The notes under the pieces were generated by a model. It searched no databases, was not told where the DNA came from, and was given only the letters and a program-made list of their open reading frames with translations. Both the position numbers and the translations under genes were made by a program. A stretch of 7,673 nt of DNA, taken from an uncultured Acidimicrobiaceae bacterium. GTDB taxonomy: Bacteria > Actinomycetota > Acidimicrobiia > Acidimicrobiales > Microtrichaceae. The stretch covers positions 1 through 7,673 of the forward strand of contig CALMLJ010000204.1 of NCBI GenBank assembly GCA_937868025.1, written 5' to 3'. Shown piece by piece: positions 1 through 5,053 of this stretch. Every line of letters starts with the position of its first letter. Within the stretch, counting starts at the first letter, position 1.

Positions 1-575
1 TACCGCACGATGTCGAAGCTGCCCGCCCAGGTGCCGTACGACGCTGCGGCGACACCGTGGCCCTCGCCGGCCGCGTAAGCGTCCTGGCCGGGTGCGATCT
101 CGATCACGATGCGCCCACCGCCTTCGGTGGTGATGAGCCCGAGGAACACACCAGCGGTGCACACCGAGGAATCGTCGGTGAAGGGACCCGTCCCCCACAG
201 CGACGCGAGCGTGCCGCCGGCCGGGCAGTTGTACGCGACGCGCAGTCCGTCCTGACCGCGGTACTCACCGGCGCTGGCCACCCAGCTGTTGTCGAGCGCA
301 TCCTCGTCGGCGTCCGGCGCACCCGCGCCGTCGGCACCCGGAGCACCGCCCGGAACCGTCGTCGTGGCCGAGCCGCCGCCACCGACGGTCGTGGTCGTCT
401 CGGACGTCACGTCCGGCATCGTCGTGGCATCGCTGCCCGGCGCAGTGGTCGTCGGGGGTTCACCGGCCTCCCCGATGGTGATCTTGCCGCCTTCGGCGCA
501 CGCACCGGTGGCGCCGACGAGGACGAGACCGGCGACAACGAGGGCAACGCGACGGGAGGAGGGACCCAGTGACAT
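1..575 (-). CDS. LCCL-domain lipoprotein (3' end outside window)
   Basis: Translating the minus strand from the ATG at 575 gives 191 codons that stay open to the window edge, so the C-terminus is missing. Residues 8-26 look like a lipoprotein signal: RR, then a hydrophobic run ending in ATGAC, with C26 the likely lipidated cysteine (the -3 Thr is not ideal). Residues 27-95 are a low-complexity Thr/Pro/Gly linker with TTT and GGGG runs, a typical wall-spanning spacer. From about residue 112 the protein matches an LCCL domain: C117, then LWGTGPFTDDSSVCTAG with C139, a GG(R)IVIEIAPG strand, a Y.A.EGHGVAAASYG segment and the closing W.GSF. LCCL domains occur in secreted proteins and are thought to bind ligands; their bacterial function is unknown. 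Only the two cysteines C117 and C139 are visible, which could form a disulfide. An in-frame ATG at 596 is an alternative start, but the -10 box seven bases before 575 favours 575. More domains could follow beyond the edge. Confidence 0.82.
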   Translation of the reverse strand, partial: MSLGPSSRRVALVVAGLVLVGATGACAEGGKITIGEAGEPPTTTAPGSDATTMPDVTSETTTTVGGGGSATTTVPGGAPGADGAGAPDADEDALDNSWVASAGEYRGQDGLRVAYNCPAGGTLASLWGTGPFTDDSSVCTAGVFLGLITTEGGGRIVIEIAPGQDAYAAGEGHGVAAASYGTWAGSFDIVR

Positions 576-582
576 GCGGCTC

Positions 583-588
583 AAGCTA
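583..588 (-). promoter_or_regulatory. -10 box of the LCCL lipoprotein gene (leaderless type)
   Basis: On the minus strand TAGCTT fits the actinobacterial TANNNT -10 consensus. It ends seven bases before the ATG at 575, so transcription would begin at or next to the start codon, giving a leaderless mRNA. No Shine-Dalgarno sequence lies at the right distance and no convincing -35 box was seen. Inferred from sequence only. Confidence 0.4.
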
Positions 589-620
589 CTCACCATGACC
601 GGGATCACCAGGGCGTCGGC

Positions 621-626
621 TACACT
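621..626 (+). promoter_or_regulatory. -10 box for the helicase transcript
   Basis: TACACT matches TANNNT. The expected transcription start, 7-9 bases downstream, falls on the overlapping GTGTG at 634-638. The GTG at 634 opens a nine-codon ORF ending at 663. The GTG at 636 is in frame with the helicase and would add 39 residues. No clear -35 element is visible at 16-18 bases. The nonamer actcaccat occurs at 588-596 and again at 624-632, overlapping this box; its role is unknown. Confidence 0.4.
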
Positions 627-633
627 CACCATC

Positions 634-752
634 GTGTGCCCGCCTCTGGGCCACCACCGCTGAACCGCTCGCCAGACCGTCTCCGGGGCCACCGTCCCGA
701 ATCGACCAGGTCGGCGCACCTGTCGGCGGACCTCAGCTACTGGAGTACCCCC
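634..752 (+). promoter_or_regulatory. Predicted 5' leader of the helicase mRNA with possible short upstream ORF
   Basis: If transcription starts near 634, the helicase message has a leader of about 120 bases. It begins with a nine-codon ORF (634-663; V-C-P-P-L-G-H-H-R, stop) reading from GTG. Farther down, AGGT at 708-711 can pair with ACCT at 718-721, or AGGTC at 708-712 with GACCT at 729-733. These two hairpins exclude each other and lie just before the ribosome binding site at 742. Long structured leaders are known for several bacterial DEAD-box helicase genes, but no known riboswitch or leader family is recognised here. Confidence 0.3.
742..745 (+). promoter_or_regulatory. Ribosome binding site deciding the helicase start
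   Basis: GGAG sits seven bases before the ATG at 753, a normal Shine-Dalgarno spacing. It supports 753 over the in-frame GTG at 636. The 39 residues between them are Pro/Arg/Ser-rich and unlike a helicase N-terminus. Confidence 0.6.
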
Positions 753-2270
753 ATGGCGGATCACCGCCCCACCACCACCCCTGCCACCGCGTCATCCGAC
801 GCGTCCGATCTCGACAACGGGGCCGACGACGCCCCGCTCTACGACGGGCCCTCCTTCGAAGAGCTCGGCGTCCCCGCAGCCCTCGCCCAGGTGCTCGCCG
901 ACGCCGGCATCCACCACCCGTTCCCCATCCAGGCCGCCACGCTGCCCGACTCGCTCGCCGGTCGCGACGTGCTCGGCCGGGGCCGCACCGGCTCGGGCAA
1001 GACGCTCGCGTTCGCCCTTCCCCTCGTCACCCGCCTCGCCGCCGACGGTGTGCGCGCCGCCGACCGCAAGGCCGGCCGCAAGCCGCGTGCCCTCATCTTG
1101 GCACCGACCCGTGAACTCGTCGCCCAGATCAACGAAGCCATCATGCCGATGACGAAGCCGTTCGGCCTCCGCACCATCACGGTGTTCGGTGGTGTCTCGG
1201 CCGGCCCGCAGATCGCCGCCTTCCGCAAGGGCGTCGACGTCGTCATCGCCTGCCCCGGTCGCCTCGAGGACCACCTCGGCCAGCGCAACGTCAGCCTCGA
1301 CGACATCGCGGTCACCGTCCTCGACGAGGCCGACCACATGGCCGACCTCGGGTTCCTGCCCGGCGTCAAGCGCATCATGGACCGCACGCCCGAGGACGGT
1401 CAGCGCCTCCTCTTCTCGGCCACGCTCGACAACGGCATCGACGTGCTGGTCAAGCGGTACCTCACCAACCCGATCACCCACAGCGTCGACTCCGAGCAGT
1501 CGCCGGTGACGGCCATGGTCCACCACGTGCTGCACGTGCGCTCCGACGACCGGCTCCCCGTCCTCGTCGATCTCGCCTCTGCCCCCGGTCGCACCATGAT
1601 CTTCACCCGCACGAAGCATCGGGCGAAGACCCTCACCAAGCAGCTCATCAAGTCGGGCGTCCCGGCGGTCGAGATGCACGGCAACCTCGCCCAGAACACC
1701 CGCACCCGCAACCTCGCAGCGTTCTCCGATGGTCGGGCCACCGCCCTCGTGGCGACCGACATCGCGGCCCGCGGCATCCACGTCGACGACGTCACCCTCG
1801 TGATCCACGCCGACCCGCCCGTCGAGCACAAGGCGTACCTCCACCGCTCCGGCCGCACGGCCCGCGCCGGCAACGACGGCACCGTCGTCACGCTCGCGAC
1901 CGAGGACCAGCGCAGCGAGGTCAAGCAGCTCACCCGCAAGGCGGGCGTCAACCCGACCGTCACGGCGCTCCGCCTCGGCGACCCGCTGCTGGCGAAGTTG
2001 GCCCCGGGCGATCGCAACCTGCTCACCCCCGCCGAGATCGACGCCGCGCTCCCGAGCGCTCCCCAGCAGGGCAACGCGCCCGGCACGGGCAAGCGTCGCC
2101 GTCCCGCCGCGGCCGGCGCAGCGCCGGCCGGCAACGCACGACGCGGTGGCGGTGGTGGTGGCGGTCAGCGCTCCGGCGGCCAGCGTCGCTCCGGCGCCGG
2201 CAGTGGTGCCGGTGGAGGTGCAGGTGCCGGTGGTGGGCAGCGCAGCGGCGGGAGCCGTCGCAGCCGGTAG
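753..2270 (+). CDS. DEAD-box ATP-dependent RNA helicase with Gly/Arg-rich tail
   Basis: This 505-residue protein has the full DEAD-box motif series in order. These are the Q motif (F35, Q60), Walker A GRGRTGSGKT (75-84), APTREL (117-122), FGG (145-147), PGR (168-170), DEAD (191-194), SAT (222-224), FTRTK (284-288), TDIAARGI (335-342) and HRSGRTARAG (364-373). It should unwind or remodel RNA in the cytoplasm at the cost of ATP, for example in ribosome assembly, mRNA decay or cold adaptation. The first 30 residues are Thr/Ala/Asp-rich and probably disordered. After about residue 425 come a basic KRRRP stretch (447-451) and a Gly/Arg/Ser/Gln tail (463-505), resembling the RGG-like RNA-binding tails of RhlE/CsdA-type helicases. 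The subfamily cannot be fixed by eye. The start at 753 is supported by GGAG seven bases upstream. The aldo/keto reductase begins ten bases after the stop, so the two are probably co-transcribed. Confidence 0.95.
   Translation: MADHRPTTTPATASSDASDLDNGADDAPLYDGPSFEELGVPAALAQVLADAGIHHPFPIQAATLPDSLAGRDVLGRGRTGSGKTLAFALPLVTRLAADGVRAADRKAGRKPRALILAPTRELVAQINEAIMPMTKPFGLRTITVFGGVSAGPQIAAFRKGVDVVIACPGRLEDHLGQRNVSLDDIAVTVLDEADHMADLGFLPGVKRIMDRTPEDGQRLLFSATLDNGIDVLVKRYLTNPITHSVDSEQSPVTAMVHHVLHVRSDDRLPVLVDLASAPGRTMIFTRTKHRAKTLTKQLIKSGVPAVEMHGNLAQNTRTRNLAAFSDGRATALVATDIAARGIHVDDVTLVIHADPPVEHKAYLHRSGRTARAGNDGTVVTLATEDQRSEVKQLTRKAGVNPTVTALRLGDPLLAKLAPGDRNLLTPAEIDAALPSAPQQGNAPGTGKRRRPAAAGAAPAGNARRGGGGGGGQRSGGQRRSGAGSGAGGGAGAGGGQRSGGSRRSR
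2139..2267 (+). repeat. Low-complexity Gly/Arg-rich tail-coding repeat
   Basis: The last 43 helicase codons are built from GGT/GGC runs and repeats of a GGQRSGG-like unit (three copies of QRS or QRR in a glycine context). The DNA is GGTGGC-rich and prone to slippage, so tail length probably varies between strains. The encoded tail likely contacts RNA non-specifically. The repeat follows from the coding and is not a mobile element. Confidence 0.6.
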
Positions 2271-2280
2271 CTTCGGGTCG

Positions 2281-3267
2281 GTGACCACCGACCATGTGAC
2301 CTTCCCCGGTTCCACGACCCCGACCGCACCTCTGGGTGTGGGCACCTGGGCGTGGGGCGACTCCTCCACGTGGGGCATGGGCAGCTACGACACCTCGCTC
2401 AACGAGGCCACCATCGCCGAGGCGTGGGAGGCCTCGATCGGCGCCGGGGTCACGCTGTTCGACACGGCCGAGGTGTACGGCAACGGCGAGAGCGAACGCA
2501 TCATCGGTCGCCTGCTCGCCGGTGACCCCGGGCGGCGCGCGTCGTTGGTGCTCGCCACCAAGTTCATGCCGTTGCCGTGGAAGCTCAACGTCGGCGCTGC
2601 CATGCGCACCGCGTTGGAATCGTCGCTCGAACGACTCGGCATCGACCGCGTCGACCTCTACCAGATCCACGGTCCGGTCAGCCTGCGCGGCAAGGCAGCC
2701 CTCGCCGAAGGCCTGGCCGAGCTGCACCGTGCCGGTCTGGTGGACGCCGTCGGAGTCTCCAACTACTCGATCAAGGAGATGGGGACGATCGCGGACGAAC
2801 TCCGCAAACGCGGCGTCGCGCTCGCATCCAACCAGATCGAGTTCTCGCTCCTGCGCCGCGGCCCCGAGACCTCGGGTCTTCTCGCCGAATGCCGTCGACT
2901 CGGGGTGGTGCCGCTCGCGTACTCCCCGATCGGCCAGGGCCGCCTCACCGGCAAGTACTCAGCGCAAAATCCACCGCCCGGAAAGCGTGGGTTCTCCGCG
3001 CACCCGATGGAGCAGGTCGACCGCGTCGTCGCGGAGCTGCGCCGCATCGGAGAAGCCAACGACGGCCGGACGCCCAGCCAGGTCGCGCTGCGATGGATCA
3101 TCGAGAAGGGCGCCGTCCCGATCCCCGGCGCCAAGAACGGCGACCAGGCCACCCAGAACGCCGGCGCGCTCGGTTGGGAGCTCGCGCCCGACGACATCGC
3201 GGCGCTCGACCGGGTCGCGCTGGGCGGCATCGTCTCCTTCTCGAACCGGTTCTGGCAGCACGGATAG
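2281..3267 (+). CDS. Aldo/keto reductase family oxidoreductase
   Basis: This is a (beta/alpha)8-barrel NADPH-dependent oxidoreductase of 328 residues, a usual length for the family. The catalytic tetrad is intact: D61 and Y66 in FDTAEVYGNGESE, K94 in LATKF, and H130 in LYQIHGP. Other family signatures are GVSNYS (158-163), NQIEFSLL, PLAYSPIGQGRLTGKY and, near the C-terminus, the cofactor-binding PIPGAKNGDQATQN. The GTWAWGDSSTWG opening and overall layout resemble the cytosolic and plastid AKR group that includes pyridoxal reductase-like enzymes, but the substrate cannot be predicted. The reading frame is open back to 2146 only because it overlaps the helicase tail in another frame. The GTG at 2281, ten bases after the helicase stop, is the sensible start; the GTG at 2296 is an alternative. 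No strong Shine-Dalgarno is present, which fits translational coupling to the helicase. Confidence 0.9.
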   Translation: MTTDHVTFPGSTTPTAPLGVGTWAWGDSSTWGMGSYDTSLNEATIAEAWEASIGAGVTLFDTAEVYGNGESERIIGRLLAGDPGRRASLVLATKFMPLPWKLNVGAAMRTALESSLERLGIDRVDLYQIHGPVSLRGKAALAEGLAELHRAGLVDAVGVSNYSIKEMGTIADELRKRGVALASNQIEFSLLRRGPETSGLLAECRRLGVVPLAYSPIGQGRLTGKYSAQNPPPGKRGFSAHPMEQVDRVVAELRRIGEANDGRTPSQVALRWIIEKGAVPIPGAKNGDQATQNAGALGWELAPDDIAALDRVALGGIVSFSNRFWQHG

Positions 3268-3272
3268 GCCGC

Positions 3273-3288
3273 GTGCCCGAGTGGGCAC
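3273..3288 (+). terminator. Hairpin terminator after the aldo/keto reductase
   Basis: GTGCCC and GGGCAC pair perfectly across a GAGT loop, five bases after the reductase stop codon. There is no T-run, which is common for high-GC actinobacterial terminators. It probably ends the helicase-reductase transcript. Prediction from symmetry only. Confidence 0.5.
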
Positions 3289-3359
3289 ACCCTCCCGCCG
3301 CATGGGTCCAACGGCCCACAAACGTCAAGCGCGCCTCCCGGTGACCCGATCACTACGGG

Positions 3360-3830
3360 ATGCTCCGTCGTTTCGCAGTGCTCCTGATCGTCGGTCTCGT
3401 CCCGGTGCTCTCCGGGTGCCCCGCACCGGGGGGCGACGACTGGCAGGCGCAGATGCTCCGCAGCATCAACACGATCCGTGCCGGTGCCGGCGTGGGCCCG
3501 GTGTCCCTCTGCGGCACGCTCGGCACCGCAGCGCAGCAGCATTCCGAGGACCAGGCCGGCCGTTCGACGATGAGCCACAGCGGCGCGGACGGGTCGAGGG
3601 TCGGCGACCGTGCCGCTCGCTCCGGGTACGGCGGCTGGTCAGCGATCGCCGAGAACGTCGCCAAGGGCCAGACCACCGTCGACCTCGCCATGTGGTCGTG
3701 GATGAGCTCACCGGGTCACCGGGAGAACATCCTCGACCCGGCCTACACCCACGTCGGGTTCGGTCGGGCGAGCTCGTCGGGTGGGACGCAGTTCTGGACC
3801 CAGGACTTCGGGGCCGGCGGATCCTGCTGA
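3360..3830 (+). CDS. CAP/SCP-domain (YkwD-like) lipoprotein
   Basis: This is a 156-residue exported protein. Residues 1-20 form a lipoprotein signal peptide: LRR, a hydrophobic core, then the lipobox LSGC with C20 lipidated. The mature part is almost entirely one CAP domain: LRSINTIRAGAGVGP (33-47), the QQHSEDQA helix, MSHSG (H73), AENVAKG (E98), MWSWMSSPGHRENIL (H120, E122) and YTHVGFG. H73, E98, H120 and E122 are the candidate cavity residues of CAP proteins. C51 and C156 could form a disulfide outside the membrane. Bacterial CAP proteins are widespread surface proteins of mostly unknown activity, with wall or lipid binding proposed. The gene follows a hairpin and lacks an obvious promoter or good ribosome binding site; the only purine run near the ATG is GGG directly before it. 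The next gene converges from the other strand. Confidence 0.88.
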   Translation: MLRRFAVLLIVGLVPVLSGCPAPGGDDWQAQMLRSINTIRAGAGVGPVSLCGTLGTAAQQHSEDQAGRSTMSHSGADGSRVGDRAARSGYGGWSAIAENVAKGQTTVDLAMWSWMSSPGHRENILDPAYTHVGFGRASSSGGTQFWTQDFGAGGSC

Positions 3831-3856
3831 GCGCCCGCAGGCGACGCACTGCTCAG
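3827..3856. terminator. Possible bidirectional terminator between convergent genes
   Basis: CTGAGC (3827-3832) and GCTCAG (3851-3856) are a perfect inverted repeat enclosing a second possible stem, CGCC/GGCG (3832-3835 with 3840-3843). The element spans the stop of the CAP gene and the last codons of the opposing gene, as expected for a shared terminator in a 22-base convergent gap. The loop is long and there is no T-run, so confidence is modest. Confidence 0.35.
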
Positions 3857-4170
3857 ATCGAGATCACGCCGTAGGTGGCGCACAGTCCCAGCGCATTGAT
3901 CACCAGGAACGCGCCGACGACCGACAGCGCTGCGACCCGCCGGGTCGGCGACGTCACGACCCGGGCCACGGCCGGCATGTACCACCCCGGCAGCGGACCG
4001 TCGCTCGCCGGCACGCTGCCGTCGAGCGGCGTGGCGTCGGCGGTCAGCCGCTCGCGAGGATCGGCGCCGAGGGCCAGCTCGGACAGCTCGTCGTCGGTCC
4101 ACGAATCGGCCACCGGGTCGCCCGCCGGGTTGCCCAGATCGTCGGTGACCCCGTCGAACCCGTCGCGCAT
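3853..4170 (-). CDS. Small acidic protein with one C-terminal membrane segment
   Basis: I do not recognise this 105-residue protein. Residues 1-60 are acidic and hydrophilic (DD, DSWTDDELSELALGADPRE) with no signal sequence. Around 61-78 there is PGWYMPAVARVVTSPTRR, and then residues 79-101 form one hydrophobic helix (roughly VAALSVVGAFLVINALGLC) followed by a short tail. With basic residues just before the helix, the acidic part should be cytoplasmic, giving a tail-anchored membrane protein. The open frame extends to 4527, but everything upstream of 4170 is antisense to the dioxygenase gene and Arg/Ser-rich. The ATG at 4170 is preceded by a -10 box (TACCGT) at six bases, arguing for a leaderless start there. 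It diverges from the dioxygenase operon over 58 bases, so shared regulation is possible but unproven. Confidence 0.65.
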   Translation of the reverse strand: MRDGFDGVTDDLGNPAGDPVADSWTDDELSELALGADPRERLTADATPLDGSVPASDGPLPGWYMPAVARVVTSPTRRVAALSVVGAFLVINALGLCATYGVISI

Positions 4171-4176
4171 GTCCGC

Positions 4177-4182
4177 ACGGTA
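4177..4182 (-). promoter_or_regulatory. -10 box of the small membrane protein gene (leaderless type)
   Basis: TACCGT on the minus strand fits TANNNT and ends six bases before the ATG at 4170, consistent with a leaderless transcript. No -35 match was found at 17-18 bases. The palindrome at 4186-4201 lies immediately upstream, where a regulator could act on this promoter too. Confidence 0.4.
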
Positions 4183-4185
4183 GTG

Positions 4186-4201
4186 CTCCGGATGACCGGA
4201 G
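4186..4201. promoter_or_regulatory. Perfect palindrome in the divergent promoter, candidate operator
   Basis: CTCCGG-ATGA-CCGGAG is a perfect 6-4-6 inverted repeat. It covers the predicted -35 box of the dioxygenase promoter (4192-4197) and abuts the -10 of the divergent gene. A dimeric regulator bound here would block both promoters. No regulator gene lies in the window, and in GC-rich DNA such a palindrome can arise by chance. Confidence 0.4.
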
Positions 4202-4220
4202 AGGGACCGGCAGCTACGAT
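4192..4220 (+). promoter_or_regulatory. Promoter of the dioxygenase-HD operon
   Basis: ATGACC (4192-4197) matches four of six bases of TTGACA. It is followed by a 17-base spacer and the -10 box TACGAT (4215-4220), which fits TANNNT. The -10 ends eight bases before the GTG at 4229, so the operon is probably transcribed as a leaderless mRNA. This is the best-formed promoter in the window. Confidence 0.55.
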
Positions 4221-4228
4221 CGTGCAAC

Positions 4229-5053
4229 GTGACTGCACTCCCTCGTGCCCAGGTCCTCGTCGCCCGTGTGTTCGACACGGCAGATGCCGAGGCCGTCGAG
4301 CACTTCAACACCAACGGTTGGCTCCTCACGCAGACCCTCGACGCCGACGGCCTCGCCGCGCTGCGGTCGTGGGTCGACGAGATCTCGGCGTGGCCCGACG
4401 ACGGCGACGGGTGGCTGCACCACCGCGAGATGACCGACGACGGCCCGAAGCTGTGCCGGAGCGAGAACCTCATCCCGTTCCACCCGGGCTTCCGCGAGCT
4501 GCTCACGACCGGTCCCCTCCTCGACACCGCGTCGGCCCTCCTCGGCGAGCAGGCCGTGCTCTACAAGGAGAAGATCAACTACAAGCTGCCGGGCGGCGCC
4601 GGGTACGCGCCGCACCAGGACGCGCCGGCCTACCCGTTCGTCGCGTCGCACGTGTCGTGCATGGTCGCCATCGACGACGCGACGGTCGACAACGGGTGCC
4701 TCGACGTCGTGTCCGGCATGCACCACGACGTCCTCCCGATGGACGAGGTGGGATGTGTGCACCCCGACGTCGTGGCCGAACTCGAGTGGGCCGCCGTCGA
4801 GGTCGCCGCCGGTCAGACCCTCTGGTTCCACTCCCGCACCCCGCACCGCAGCGGGCCCAACACGTCGACCACGGCACGCCGCGCCCTGTACCCGACCTAC
4901 AACGCGCTCTCCGAGGGCGATCTGCGTGAGGACTACTACCGGGAGAAACTCGCTGCGTTCGCTGCCGACGACGGCAGCGGCGCGCACACCAAGGTCTCCC
5001 TGATCGGCGACTTCCAGGGCAGAGCTGTCGACGCGGGAACCACGGCCGGATGA
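4229..5053 (+). CDS. PhyH-family Fe(II)/2-oxoglutarate dioxygenase, probable phosphonate hydroxylase (PhnY*-like)
   Basis: This 274-residue protein belongs to the phytanoyl-CoA dioxygenase (PhyH) family, which uses Fe(II), O2 and 2-oxoglutarate to hydroxylate a carbon. The iron triad is visible: H129 and D131 in YAPHQDAPAY, and H206 in SRTPHRSG. R217 or R218 is placed to bind the 2-oxoglutarate carboxylate. Other conserved stretches are EHFNTNGWLL (24-33), the LYKEKINYK segment (111-119), NGCLDVVSGMHH and YPTYNALSEGDLREDYY. It has no signal peptide and is cytosolic. Its stop overlaps the next gene by ATGA, so the two are translationally coupled. That partner resembles PhnZ. By analogy with PhnY*, which hydroxylates the alpha carbon of 2-aminoethylphosphonate, this enzyme likely makes an alpha-hydroxyphosphonate for the partner. 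The family is sure; the substrate is inferred mainly from the neighbour. The GTG start is supported by the promoter eight bases upstream; there is no Shine-Dalgarno sequence. Confidence 0.85.
   Translation: MTALPRAQVLVARVFDTADAEAVEHFNTNGWLLTQTLDADGLAALRSWVDEISAWPDDGDGWLHHREMTDDGPKLCRSENLIPFHPGFRELLTTGPLLDTASALLGEQAVLYKEKINYKLPGGAGYAPHQDAPAYPFVASHVSCMVAIDDATVDNGCLDVVSGMHHDVLPMDEVGCVHPDVVAELEWAAVEVAAGQTLWFHSRTPHRSGPNTSTTARRALYPTYNALSEGDLREDYYREKLAAFAADDGSGAHTKVSLIGDFQGRAVDAGTTAG

Noticed and set aside
57..572. A 171-codon plus-strand frame at the window start
   Set aside because: It is Arg/Gly-rich without domain features and lies opposite the LCCL lipoprotein, which has a clear signal peptide and domain.
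636..752. A 39-residue N-terminal extension of the helicase as the main start
   Set aside because: The Pro/Arg/Ser-rich sequence does not look conserved, and GGAG seven bases before the ATG at 753 supports the shorter form; kept only as a possible isoform.
2139..2267. GGT/GGC repeats as a CRISPR-like or mobile repeat
   Set aside because: The repeats are codon-periodic and encode a glycine-rich tail; there are no spacers, terminal repeats or target duplications.
2146..2280. An extended N-terminus for the aldo/keto reductase
   Set aside because: The extra 45 residues are Ala/Val/Pro repeats produced by reading the helicase Gly-rich tail in another frame.
792..2378. A 528-codon open frame on the minus strand opposite the helicase
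   Set aside because: It is rich in Val, Gly, Asp, Arg and Glu with no recognisable domain and lies wholly antisense to a full-motif DEAD-box gene. Long antisense frames of this kind are expected in very GC-rich genes.
2336..3874. A 512-codon plus-strand frame across the reductase and CAP genes
   Set aside because: It is Arg/Ser/Pro-rich and runs through two genes whose own frames carry intact catalytic motifs; it is an out-of-frame shadow.
4171..4527. The N-terminal extension of the small minus-strand membrane protein up to 4527
   Set aside because: The extra 119 residues are Arg/Ser-rich, overlap the dioxygenase on the other strand, and the -10 box near 4170 fits a start there.
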